From NCBI GenBank assembly GCA_949825045.1, contig OX463809.1, forward strand, positions 3,065,501-3,129,500: a stretch of 64,000 nt of DNA, written 5' to 3'. The position numbers and the translations under genes are program-made. Every line of letters begins with the position of its first letter. Position 1 is the stretch's first letter. Source of the stretch: Argyresthia goedartella. Lineage: Eukaryota; Arthropoda; Insecta; Lepidoptera; Argyresthiidae. Positions 54,306-64,000 of this stretch are shown here, one piece after another. The notes beneath the pieces are model-generated. The model was not told the DNA's origin. It worked only from the letters and a program-made list of their open reading frames with translations, and ran no database searches.

Positions 54306-56236
54306 GTTACCTCCAGACCTCCGAGAGACGAAAAAGGCCATGGCAATTTTGAAATATTCAAGAAAATTATGGTGGAAGCCCTCATTAAACATTGTAATAA
54401 CAGAAAAAAGTTAATTATTTGTGGCGAAACACAATGTCGATTTGCTTGTACATACAACAATTAAACAACGATTAATAACTCTGCTCAAATCATTTAATAC
54501 ATGTCATATATTTCTAGAGCCGACTAGAATTACACTTACCAGCCAAACTTGCTTAAATAACGTTTTTTGTGACTGTGCATTCACAAGTAAAAATGTAATT
54601 AACTGCTTACCTTCCGATGACAGTGGTCAAACATTTTTCATTCGCAGTTGCTAGTAAAAATAAGACTGACCTATTACATCCCATAGACTAGAGACGTATA
54701 TGAAAAACTTAGATATCAATTTGCCAGTACCGGATTTTGATGCACAGAACCCTAACAAAATCTATTCTGACTTCTTTAACATTATTCAAACAGAATTCGA
54801 TACAGTTTTTTAATTAAAGAAAGTCTGTGCCAACAATGGTAAATCTAAATTTAATGACTAGGCAACATTTGGGATTCGTAAAAGTAGAGCTATCTTGTAT
54901 GACACATACATACATACACATTTATATTTTTTTTTACTTTTTCGGACTAAGTTAACGATAGAGAAACCTATCCCCATCAAAATCTCAACCTCGATTTATT
55001 AAGTTTGATATAAAATTTCATGACTATGTTAAAAAATATTCCAAAACTTTCAAGTTGGTTTGTAGAACTGCAAAAACTTTATTCATTAATAAAAAAATAC
55101 AAAATTCAATTAATAGAATGAAAATGGTTTGGCAAATCATAAACCGTGAAACTGGCAAAGTTATACCAAGGGACAATGATTTCGGCTAAAAGATAAATGT
55201 TGTTAAATCCAAAGCTGAGGTAGCTCGAGCTTTTGAAACATTCTTCACCAATGTACCAACAGAGCGTCTAAATTCATCTCCATATGAGAGAGAGCAGAGA
55301 CTTTGTTAAAAAACAGCACTAGCATCAGTAATGTAGATTTTAAACTTCATCATGTAGGTATATCCCCAGGATATTGTCAAAACGTATAGATTACTTAACT
55401 TAAAAATACTGAAGACCTGTGGGGTTTGACTAACTGTAGCTAGCCAATTTATTTTAGAAAATATAATGTATGTACGCAAGAACCTTACAACATTTTCCAA
55501 ATTAACCTATGAAATAATCACAGACTAGTTGCGCTGCACTTTAGACTCGCGAAGGTTAGCAATTCTTTCAAGGGTCAATGCATTCTCTACTACAACAAGA
55601 TGCCTAGATCTTGAAATTGCCATTTGAGCAATTTAAAAACCATGTTAAAGCGACTTTGTCGAAAAAGGGATATTACAATGTTCAAGATTACTTAAATGAC
55701 GGTACTATAGGGGGTTAATCTAGCTCAACCTATTTATTAATCTGTGGCTCAACACAGACCTTGCTGTTAATAATTTTGTAATTATTTATTAATGCTTATT
55801 GCGGGTGCTGCGACGACCCGAATGGCTGAGTCGGCAGTGACCCTCCTACGAAGCCAAGGATCCCGGGGTCGAGTCCCGGTGGGGCAAATATTTGTTTGAT
55901 GAGAACGGATGTTTGTACCCTAGTCATGGTTGTTTCTCTACCTAAGTATAATATTTATCTAAATAAGTATGTCTATCGTTGTCTAGTACCCAAGATACAG
56001 GGAATCCTAGTTTGGGGCTAGATCAATGTGTGTAAACAGTGTCCAAGGTATTATTATTACTATTAATCATAATAATGTTTTTTTTTCATATTTGTATTAG
56101 TTAAGCACAACCATTTTTTAAGAGATCTAAAAATCAATCTGTGCGAGTTTCTACGCCCTTCTTCTCCCACAGCGGTCCAATGTAGAGAAGTGGCAAAAAA
56201 TGACGATTGCTAAGTATATGTAAATATCTACAGTAA
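54306..56236 (+). mobile_element. Non-LTR retrotransposon A3, decayed, with a SINE insertion
   Basis: It begins within the endonuclease at the CTCCAGACCTCCGAGAGACG block (RPPRDEKG in A1) and follows A1 with many frame breaks. At about 55435 it jumps from GACCTGTGGGGT directly to the C-terminal region (AACTGTAGCTAGCCAATTTA), deleting the whole reverse transcriptase core. It ends TCTACAGTAATAG. A SINE is inserted in its 3' UTR. It is not functional. Confidence 0.85.
55801..56066 (+). mobile_element. tRNA-derived SINE inserted in element A3
   Basis: An A-box-like GAATGGCTGAGTCGGCAGTG and B box GGGGTCGAGTCCC lie at the head. The body has ATTTGTTTGATGAGAACGGA and TTGTCTAGTACCCAAGATAC, and the tail is ATTATTATTACTATTA. 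It interrupts A3 3' UTR sequence that is continuous in A1 and A2. Confidence 0.8.
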
Positions 56237-56691
56237 TAGACATTTGGAATTTGGACCATACCAAAGGCTGTTGCTAATGATAAGTTTGAAAAAAAAAAAT
56301 AGGGCACCTGTATAGGTGCCACGTACGAACCATGTAGATGTAGGTAGCTACTGAAGATAATGTAGGTACTGACATTACAACACTCAAACATAAAAGTCAC
56401 AACTAAACATTGGTAGGTATTTCAAAATATAAAATAACTTTATTCATAATTTCTTTAGTGTGCAAAAATAGTGTACAAAGGCTAGTAAGTCTCTCTCTCT
56501 CTCTCTCTGAGAGATCTCTTCCAGCAAACCCAGTTTATTATTTCATATGCGTGGGGCATTGTAAAATTATGAACAGTAAGTTATTCTATTAATTGTAATG
56601 CATCTTGAGTTATATCTATAGGATTAAGTACTAAATATATCTTGTTTTTTATCAACAATTTTTATAAATTTGTATTCATGTAAACATAGCG

Positions 56692-56728
56692 TCACGCTTT
56701 CTCCGATACGGGGTGGCAGAGGCACAAT
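56692..56728 (+). repeat. 45-bp dispersed motif, copy 5
   Basis: AAACATAGCGTCACGCTT, then TCTCCGATACGGGGTGGCAGAGGCACAAT. It lies in the 3' flank of the BTB exon, as does the duplicated copy at 19628-19671. Confidence 0.7.
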
Positions 56729-56791
56729 ATTGCCTACGTTTAGCTAAGAACAAGAACTTATTCATTATATAAAATTAACCTTACAACAATT

Positions 56792-57641
56792 TCAAAAAGA
56801 CACAGATGAGATCAAATTAAAAATCTCCTTTAATTGAGGAACATCTACTCTTTTCTTTTCACCAAGGCACTCTGCTTCAAATGAAGAGATATTTCTGTAT
56901 TTCTTACAATCCCATTTCAATGGGTCTCTAATTGTCCCACAGTATAAAAACTCTAGAAGCAAATCCATTTCTTCTTCAGTGCAGTCTACATTCAGAGCTT
57001 TAGCATCACGAATCAGGTCTCTGAGCACCGGTATGTGCGCCATCAGTATAATTTTGTGCACATTATATTCTTTCCCACTACATGCTTTAATAACAAAGTC
57101 TGAATTCTCTTTCCTTGTCAATAGGTCACTGAAATCATGTGCCAGTTTTATTTTCCTCACAAAGTCATCAAGTAATCTTATCTCAAAATTACATTTAATA
57201 CTAATAGGTATCAGGTAATTGTGTGAAGTATTGAACACTTCCTTTGAGAACTTGAAAGTTTGTATGTAATGGATTTGGTCAGGGTTTGTTGTTCTGAATT
57301 GGTATCTGTTCACAGCACCAGAGGCACTGAAAGTTCTACATTCCTCTGGAAATAAATCAGAATATTTGCATCCTGTTTGCTCAGAGCTCACAGTGTCTAT
57401 GGCGAGCAGACCGACCCGCCTGTGAACAACAAACAAGTTGAGTAGATAATTGTCCCCCGGGCAACTTGTCGTAGTGTAGTAGAACCACACGGTGTTGTCG
57501 ATGGTGCCTCCAATGTCGTATTCTTCATGTGTATTCGTCATGTTCATATGAAGGTTACATACATGCAAGAACTTTGCATTCTCAACAGAGCACTCATTCA
57601 AAGTAGAGATTGTTTGTCCAAGATATGATGCAGGAAGTTCC
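56792..57641 (-). CDS. BTB/POZ domain protein, terminal exon
   Basis: The acceptor TTGATTTCAG is followed by G|NFLHHILDKQSLLLNE, and the exon runs open to a stop at 56792-56794. The C-terminal 110 residues are a BTB fold: LTRKENSDFVIKACSGKEYN, VHKIILMAHIPVLRDLI, then EEEMDLLLEFLYCGTI. The N-terminal part (YDIGGTIDNTVWFYYTTTSC) may be a diverged MATH-like or other beta domain, as in speckle-type POZ relatives, but I cannot confirm it. BTB proteins of this type are often Cul3 adaptors. Upstream exons were not found; element C (58.0-62.7 kb) lies where they could be. A partial duplicate of this 3' end is at 19300-19890. Confidence 0.8.
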
Positions 57642-58112
57642 TGAAATCAAATTAAACACATTGTTCGTTATAGCAGGAAAATAAGCACAAGTTTATGGGT
57701 CGATCAACTTTTTCTTGCAACTAGGGACACTCTGAATATTATGCGCTTGTCAAATTAAGGAGGTACGAAATACTATTTACGGATTAATCTTTTTTTTTTA
57801 CAAGTAAGATAAACAGGCATTACTTAGAAAATTCAAAACACGTTGAAATATAGATTCTTTCAAAAATAATTGTATGTGAGGGTTACTATTACCAGCGTAT
57901 AGAGACGCTTTCTCAAACAAAAAACGTGTCGCAACTCGATGACACGGGGGAGCGGGGGACGCGGCGAGATTGCAGATCACAGAAGTAAGTAACACAGCTT
58001 TTGTATAGTACCTACCGGCCTTGTGGTCGGAACGGTCCTTCATTCGTCGTTTGTCAGTTGTACAGAGAGGTCGAGTACACAATTCGCGTTCGTTATTCAC
58101 AACTACCCTCCA

Positions 58113-59129
58113 ATGGCGCCATCGAAGTTACCAAAGTGTGATGCTTGCCAAAAGTCGATCACCAAAAAGTTACCAGGTCTGGAATGCAGCAAGTGTGGTC
58201 TGTATGTGCACGCTAGCAATGAATGTGCTGGCCTGACCACCAAGCAGATTGCTGCCCTACGCGCCGTGGAAAACTTCGAGTGGTCGTGTGACGAGTGCCA
58301 CCGCAATACACCGCGCAGGAAGTCTTTCATCGTGCCGGACGATGACCAGGAAGATGACACTACTGAAGAAAACCTCAACAATAGTCGAACTAGACCTGCA
58401 GTTTCCGTCGACATCAAGAAGATGCTCCAGGATATTTCTAGAGAGATCGAAAAAACAATAAAGAAACAACTAGGAGAACTCCAGCAAGCCGTCGATTTCT
58501 GCAGCAGCAAAGTGGACGAATTTGATGAAGCGATGGAAGAGATGAAAACTAAGGTGAAAATGCTAGAAAAGAAAAACGAGAACCTAACAAATAAAAACAC
58601 ACATCTAGAAATAAAAATATTAGGACTAGAACAAAAATTCAATGAGCAGGAACAAAAGAAGATTGAAAATTTCCTCGAGATCGCTGGAGTTCCTTATCAA
58701 GAAAATGAAAATGTAGTTGAAATCTCACATAAGATTGCGGCAAAGATAACCCTAGAAGCCAACGACATTCTGTCCGCGAGAAGATTGAAGGGAAAGGGCG
58801 AAAGTGCTGATGGCATGCTACAGGTCGAGCTGAAGAGGAGCTGCGAGACCAGCACCTGGGTGAAGGCCGGCCGCACCGCCGAGCTGGTCGTTTCCGACGT
58901 GATGCCGGACTCCAACCTCAGCAGCGATGCAGCCGCCGGCAGAGTTTACATTCGCCACGCCCTAACACCGTGGAGTAAAAAACTAATTTATGAGGCTAGG
59001 AACATGCTCAGGGATCACTATAAGTTTGTGTGGTGTAATTATGAGGGGAAAATTATGGTACGTAAAAACGAGAAATCTAAAATTCATATTATTCGTTTCG
59101 AAGAGGATATTAAAAAACTACTGCCCTAA
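58113..59129 (+). CDS. Element C ORF1: PHD finger, coiled coil, FP-like C-terminus
   Basis: The ATG at 58113 (MAPSKLPKCDACQKSITKK) gives 338 residues. A PHD-type zinc finger occupies about 8-65 (CDAC, ECSKCGLYVHASNECAG, WSCDECH). An acidic and polar linker follows, then a coiled coil at about 130-200 (VDEFDEAMEEMKTKVKMLEK, NKNTHLEIKILGLEQKF). The C-terminal domain (FLEIAGVPYQENENVVEISH, LSARRLKGKGESADGMLQV, KLIYEARNMLRDHYKFVW) resembles the baculovirus-FP-like domain often annotated in insect ORF1 proteins. The protein is expected to bind the element RNA as a multimer. Sequence upstream in the same frame is open but lies in the 5' UTR. Confidence 0.85.
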   Translation: MAPSKLPKCDACQKSITKKLPGLECSKCGLYVHASNECAGLTTKQIAALRAVENFEWSCDECHRNTPRRKSFIVPDDDQEDDTTEENLNNSRTRPAVSVDIKKMLQDISREIEKTIKKQLGELQQAVDFCSSKVDEFDEAMEEMKTKVKMLEKKNENLTNKNTHLEIKILGLEQKFNEQEQKKIENFLEIAGVPYQENENVVEISHKIAAKITLEANDILSARRLKGKGESADGMLQVELKRSCETSTWVKAGRTAELVVSDVMPDSNLSSDAAAGRVYIRHALTPWSKKLIYEARNMLRDHYKFVWCNYEGKIMVRKNEKSKIHIIRFEEDIKKLLP

Positions 59130-59190
59130 ATATAATAATTGAACCTATAAATTACCAATATCAATTAACTAAACTTATTAAATAAATAAA

Positions 59191-62115
59191 ATGGTTAACA
59201 CTTATACTATAAAAGAAGTATTTAACTGTTCCAACCTAAATGACTTTCATACAGTCATTCCTACATCTAAAAATAAACTCACATACCTACACATAAACAT
59301 TAGATCAATGATCAAAAACTTCCCCAAACTCTTACAATGCATTCATACCAGTAATCCCCCCGACATTATAATAATAACAGAAGCAAACATATCCGACACC
59401 CTGTGCCCGCTATTTCTTATTGATAACTATGTAATGCATACAAAACTACGCAGTAGGCGCAAAGGAGGCGGTATAATTATTTATGCACACAAAACACTAA
59501 ATTACGAACAAATTAAGACAGCTACAATGCACTCTGAATGTTTCCTAGGTAAAATCACAACACCAAATAAATCCGAAGTAATCCTATGTTCTTTCTACAG
59601 ACCTCCAGATAAAAATAAACACAAGTTTATTGACGAACTATCAACAATATTGTCCAAATACGAAACATTCCACAACTTCATCCTTATTGGAGATATAAAT
59701 ATCGACCTGAAATGTGAAAACATCATCACAGAGCGTTATCGCAACTTACTGGCGGAAAAAGGTTTAATGTGCGGAATTTCTGACTATACGCGAATTGAAG
59801 AAACAAATGGTGAAATATCTAAAACATATATTGATCACATATTCGTAAGAAATAGCACAGAAGACCTCTACTCCGCGGCGCTTGGAACTGTATTGGCAGA
59901 CCACCGTATGATAGTGCTCGCAGCAAATGTTGTTTCCTCGATACGGGTCGCTCCCAAAACGCAAACCAAAATCAATACCAGTATACTTGACTCAGAAATA
60001 AGTAAAGTAGACTGGGACCAAATCTGCATGAGCGAATGTCCAAACCATATTTACAATGAAATCAAATCCTGTTACAACAACGCATACGATAAGGCATCCT
60101 ATATACAACCAATAAAAACTAGCAGACAAAACAACTGTAAATGGCTAACCAAAAAAATATCCCTAGAGTGCGAAAAGAGAGATGAACTATTTATAAAGTA
60201 TAAAAAAGATCCTACCAACAAACTGCTAAAACTCGAATACAACGCACAAAGAAATAAGACAAACAAAATAACAGAAAAATCAAGAAATAATTATTACAAA
60301 AAACAAATTGCTGACAATAAATCAGAACCTAGAAAACTATGGCAAATAATAAACAATATTACGGGGCGGATTATGAGGTCGGTCGATGAAGTAATCACAA
60401 AGGCATTTCGTGTAGACAAAAATAATGAAATTGCTGTCGCAAATACTTTCGCCACTGAATTAATTAAAAATGTCACAGACATTGTACCGAGCTGCAACAT
60501 ACCGCTGCTCAATAAATCTGAATACACATCTAAAGTAGATAAATCGATGTTTTATAAAAAAGCTACAAATAATAAAATAAAGAAAATTATCAGTCATGTC
60601 AGCGTACATAAATCATCAGGACATGACCGAATACGACCCATTGATATAAAAACAGCCGGAGAAAAAATTATTCCAGCAATCACTAAACTAATTAACACCA
60701 GTGTCATAACAGGTCTATACCCAAACGGTCTTAAACAAGGAATAGTTAAACCAATTTATAAAAAAGGTAAGGAGGATGTCTACTCAAATTATAGGCCAAT
60801 AACTATTCTGCCAATTCTGGATAAGATATTTGAAAAATATGTAGTTGGAATGTTACATCATTATTACGAATCCAACAATATCTTAACGGAAACACAATAC
60901 GGTTTTAGGCAAAAAAAGAGTACTACTCAACTCCTTTCAAAATTCACAAACGAAATCAATGGTTATCTAGATAAAAAACAACACGTCCTACTAGTGTTTA
61001 TTGATTATAGTAAGGCTTTTGATACATTACAACATGATCAACTTATACAGAAATTAGACAATACTGGCATCCGAGGCCCAATCCTGAATTGGTGTAGTGA
61101 CTATCTACGTAAACGTAGTTACAAGGTCAGAGTAGGTGAATCTCACAGCGATGAGGTAGACGTCACGATAGGAACGGCACAGGGATCAGTGCTGGGCCCA
61201 TTACATTACCTTATATATGTCAACGACGTCATAAATGTGGTCAAGCACTGCTACCAGTATCAATTCGCGGACGACACTTGCCTTATAGCCACTGACACCA
61301 ACTTGACGAGGGCAGCTCAAAGTCTCCAAATTGACTTTACATCCCTCTGTAAGTGGTCGCATGACGCAGGTCTTGTTCTGAACTCGCAGAAAACGAAAAT
61401 GATGCACATAAGATCCAGCCATAATCGCTGTGATACGACGACGGTCAAATTAATCGCTCACTGCCACAGCTGTCTTCACTCTCGGAGCAACTGCACCGAC
61501 TGCATAACGATCGATCAGGTCAGCCAGGCGACATATCTTGGTATTATCATTGATGAGAGGTTCAATTGGGGCCCTCACGTCGATAAAGTATGTAACAAAC
61601 TGCGGCCACTACTCTCCAAGCTAAATATAGTTAAAAACAGGATACCATACAACATACTACGCGATATATATACAGCACTTGCGGAGTCAACAATTACTTA
61701 TGGATTAACCAGCTATGGACGTACCTTCAAAACGAACCTAGACAAAATACATTCACTTCAACAGAGAATCCTAAAAACTATTGTCCACAAAAATATTAAA
61801 ATGGCCTGTAACAGAAACTACCATTCATTATTTCTACACTGCAAAGTCTTACCCATACAAAAAATGTTCAAAGTAGGCCTACTCGTAGAACAATACAATA
61901 GGAGTGACATCCTTCGACCTGTGGAACACAAAATAGGCACAAGAAAAGTCACAAACAAAGAAATGACAACAACCGGATTCAATAACACTTATGGTCGAAC
62001 AACGGATAAATACATAATGCCACGGCTAATAAATGAACTACCCCTCAGCCTAAAAGAAACAATAACAATCACTAATATAAAACACAAAATAAAAAATTAC
62101 TACCTACTAAATTAA
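59191..62115 (+). CDS. Element C ORF2: endonuclease and reverse transcriptase
   Basis: An undisrupted frame of 974 residues starts at ATG 59191. The APE-type endonuclease (about 28-245) shows ITEANISD, RPPDKNKH, IGDINIDLK (D168) and VLADHRMIV (D237/H238). The reverse transcriptase (about 520-800) shows NYRPITILPILDKIFEKYV, YGFRQKKSTTQL, FIDYSKAFD (D605), GTAQGSVLGPL and YQFADDTCLI (D694/D695). A cysteine-rich loop (HCHSCLHSRSNCTDC) interrupts the thumb region. Motif B reads AQGS where most relatives have PQGS. All catalytic acids I can identify are present. The protein would nick target DNA and reverse-transcribe the RNA in place. Confidence 0.92.
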   Translation: MVNTYTIKEVFNCSNLNDFHTVIPTSKNKLTYLHINIRSMIKNFPKLLQCIHTSNPPDIIIITEANISDTLCPLFLIDNYVMHTKLRSRRKGGGIIIYAHKTLNYEQIKTATMHSECFLGKITTPNKSEVILCSFYRPPDKNKHKFIDELSTILSKYETFHNFILIGDINIDLKCENIITERYRNLLAEKGLMCGISDYTRIEETNGEISKTYIDHIFVRNSTEDLYSAALGTVLADHRMIVLAANVVSSIRVAPKTQTKINTSILDSEISKVDWDQICMSECPNHIYNEIKSCYNNAYDKASYIQPIKTSRQNNCKWLTKKISLECEKRDELFIKYKKDPTNKLLKLEYNAQRNKTNKITEKSRNNYYKKQIADNKSEPRKLWQIINNITGRIMRSVDEVITKAFRVDKNNEIAVANTFATELIKNVTDIVPSCNIPLLNKSEYTSKVDKSMFYKKATNNKIKKIISHVSVHKSSGHDRIRPIDIKTAGEKIIPAITKLINTSVITGLYPNGLKQGIVKPIYKKGKEDVYSNYRPITILPILDKIFEKYVVGMLHHYYESNNILTETQYGFRQKKSTTQLLSKFTNEINGYLDKKQHVLLVFIDYSKAFDTLQHDQLIQKLDNTGIRGPILNWCSDYLRKRSYKVRVGESHSDEVDVTIGTAQGSVLGPLHYLIYVNDVINVVKHCYQYQFADDTCLIATDTNLTRAAQSLQIDFTSLCKWSHDAGLVLNSQKTKMMHIRSSHNRCDTTTVKLIAHCHSCLHSRSNCTDCITIDQVSQATYLGIIIDERFNWGPHVDKVCNKLRPLLSKLNIVKNRIPYNILRDIYTALAESTITYGLTSYGRTFKTNLDKIHSLQQRILKTIVHKNIKMACNRNYHSLFLHCKVLPIQKMFKVGLLVEQYNRSDILRPVEHKIGTRKVTNKEMTTTGFNNTYGRTTDKYIMPRLINELPLSLKETITITNIKHKIKNYYLLN

Positions 62116-62735
62116 ATACATAATTGAATACATAATATGATACATAATATTTAGCAAATGACTACAATAACAAGATAATAGCTAATATGTAACCATATCA
62201 CAAGTATCACATAGGAAGTGCCCACTTCTTGATCAAAGCCACAACCGGTCAGTCACCACTGCCAATACCGACCCAACCAAACAGGCGTGAGAGCGAGACA
62301 ATCGCGCACTGGCTTCACGACCCACCGCCTGTTACCTAGATCAAAACACCTATACATCGTACTTACTGCCTTTACACAGTGGAGGTACATAACTGCAATA
62401 AGTATCATAATCCTATCCCATCATAACTACACCTACTCAACACTTAGATGATCATCACATAGTTCATATGATTAGATCAATGTAATGCACAGGACGTAAA
62501 ATAATTAGGTGGGTTAGGTACGGTGTACACCCAAACGGTTGGTACAAATTTGTTCTGTGCTGTGTTTAGAGAATAAGCCTAACCAATGTGTACTTACCTA
62601 ATACCTACTTTGTACATTAAAACAACCACGAATATCATGTGCCCAGTAAAACCTCTGTGGTTTAAGAGCACATTGGAACTGAAATGAAAATATTTAAGTT
62701 AAGAAATAAATAAATAAAAAAAAAAAAAAAACGGC

Positions 62736-64000
62736 CGGCCGGAGCTATTTTTACCCGACTACAGCGAAGCGAAAAATATAAGGATAATGTGTTTGACCAG
62801 TATGTATGTATGTATGTATGTCTGACCGTAAATACGATGAATAAGGCTAAGGTATCGAAATTTTACAAAACGAAGCACAGTATTAAAGCAAGGTTTGTGG
62901 AAACTACACCAGTTTTTGTTTCGGTTTAATAGTGTAGTCGCAGTTATGACCAAAAACATCGGCTATTTCCGAAACGCTTTGTAAATTTTTTATATGGCAT
63001 CGGCGTTTATGACGACGTCACTTCGACTCGCATCGCATCGAGTTTTTGCTGTTGAAGTAGGTATAATAAAATATAAAATTTCGTGTGTTTTAGTGTACAA
63101 TACAGTATATATAATCATATAGTTTTATAATGGATGAGGGATTTGTCAAAGGCTAATCTAACAACATTACCTACTTCTACTAATTCGGTTTATCTCGTCG
63201 AAAATAGCTTGGTACCTGAGTCTATGACGAATAATCGTAGAGCTAATATGTATGTGATGTTAACTAATATTGTACATAATGATAAGGTGGTTTGCAAACT
63301 GGGTGCCATGAGCTGGTGATGGAATGAGGACTTGGCGACAGTACTCAGGAACCACGAAATGTAATGCATTCATGTTTGGAGTTATTTTTTTAAGGATGAT
63401 GAGCTGGTTCCTCCAAACTTGATGTCATGAGCTGGTGATGGAATGAGGACTTGGCGACAGTACTGGAACTCAGGAACCACAAATAGAAAGGCAGTCGTGT
63501 TTGGACTCATTTAGTTAAGGATGATCACGCAAACTTGGTGTCGAACAAATAGAGTCAAAGCCTGTATTATTTTATTCCTGGTTCCAGGTTCCAGTACTGT
63601 CTCCAAGTCCTCATTCCATCACCAGCTGATGACACCAAGTTTGCCAAACTGGTCCACTATGTTGAAAAAAAACAATCATTTTTTTATTAACACTGCGTGG
63701 ATTGCTGCTTTGTAGGAGGATCGTAATAATTACAAACAGTACTTAACCGGTCAACAAATTCAAAACCTATAACAGTAGTTGAGTGTATATATGTCACCGT
63801 AAATATGTCAAAACCGTTAGTTTATAAACTAACGGTGTTAGAAAGAGATAGGGTTAACATGAATGCTGCAACGAAGCTAAATTGAACCCTATCACAGCAG
63901 TACCGGAGCGGGAACGCCACACACAGGTGCCAGAGTGACCGGTACCGGTGCGGGAATCTCACACACTAGTGCTGCTTTGTAAGAGGATCGTAATAATTAC
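62736..64000. other. Repeat-rich noncoding end of the window
   Basis: It starts with a TTTTTACCCGACTACAGCGA-type common repeat and a (TATG)n run at 62799-62822. Two direct copies of a 60-120 bp unit follow (63296 and 63416) with an inverted third (63562-63641). GCTGCTTTGTAGGAGGATCG and TAATAATTAC at 63702-63734 recurs at 63970-64000, so another tandem array may start here. No gene is seen. Confidence 0.6.

Larger units (their letters stand above)
57990..62735 (+). mobile_element. Non-LTR retrotransposon C, apparently full length
   Basis: A 5' region of about 100 bp (GTCGGAACGGTCCTTCATTC, TTTGTCAGTTGTACAGAGAG) is followed by intact ORF1 (58113-59129), a 61-bp spacer, intact ORF2 (59191-62115), a 3' UTR of about 590 bp and a poly(A) of about 17 at 62717-62733. 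The exact 5' end and target duplication are unclear (GGCC-rich on both sides). Both frames are undisrupted, so the copy is young and possibly active. It is distinct from elements A and B. Confidence 0.88.

Noticed and set aside
55815..55890. tRNA gene on the plus strand
   Set aside because: A and B boxes belong to the head of a SINE interrupting element A3; no mature tRNA structure was found.

Overview
The window is animal nuclear DNA, most likely from a moth or butterfly. It is AT-rich, with GC-rich coding exons split by introns carrying GT-AG signals. It holds tRNA-derived SINEs, several non-LTR retrotransposons, a Tc1/mariner-superfamily transposon and many fold-back elements. Short repeats starting CCAAGTGCGAGT and ending GGGTTCCGTAC are ones I associate with Lepidoptera. 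The species cannot be named from the sequence alone.

Layout. (1) 1-14411, plus strand: the last eight exons of a Gapvd1/RME-6-type VPS9-domain Rab GEF. They join in one frame into a 343-residue C-terminus. A 101-bp minisatellite built from the first visible exon precedes them, and a 157-bp minisatellite built from the last exon follows. The introns carry SINE, MITE and retroelement debris. (2) 14.4-22.4 kb: gene-poor, with a Crypton-like tyrosine recombinase relic, a duplicated 3' end of a BTB gene and retroelement fragments. (3) 22.4-30.0 kb: a nest in which non-LTR element B (near full length, ORF2 open) sits inside older non-LTR element A1, itself between AACGTT-rich palindromic sequence. 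(4) 30963-34358: a Tc1/mariner-like transposon with TA target duplications, terminal inverted repeats of about 740 bp and an open 355-residue transposase. (5) 35.3-37.8 kb: a divergent housekeeping pair, RpS23 (minus, four coding exons) and RpII15/RPB9 (plus, one exon), then a gap-free 82-bp inverted repeat. (6) 39.4-41.0 kb: second copy of element A. (7) 41.9-51.6 kb, minus: a CAP-superfamily (GAPR-1-like) gene, and two upstream exons that may be its 5' end. (8) 43-56 kb: repeat-rich, with several MITE families and a third, decayed element A copy. (9) 56.8-57.6 kb, minus: terminal exon of a BTB/POZ protein gene. (10) 58.0-62.7 kb: an apparently full-length non-LTR element C with intact ORF1 (PHD finger plus coiled coil) and ORF2 (endonuclease plus reverse transcriptase).

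The host genes look functionally unrelated: endocytic Rab regulation, translation, transcription, a CAP protein and a BTB protein. Most of the remaining sequence is transposon-derived. The most unusual signals are the two exon-derived minisatellites at the ends of the visible Gapvd1 segment, the long-TIR transposon with altered DDD spacing, the hairpin beside RpII15, and an intronic MITE whose arms each carry an outward-facing consensus splice donor.
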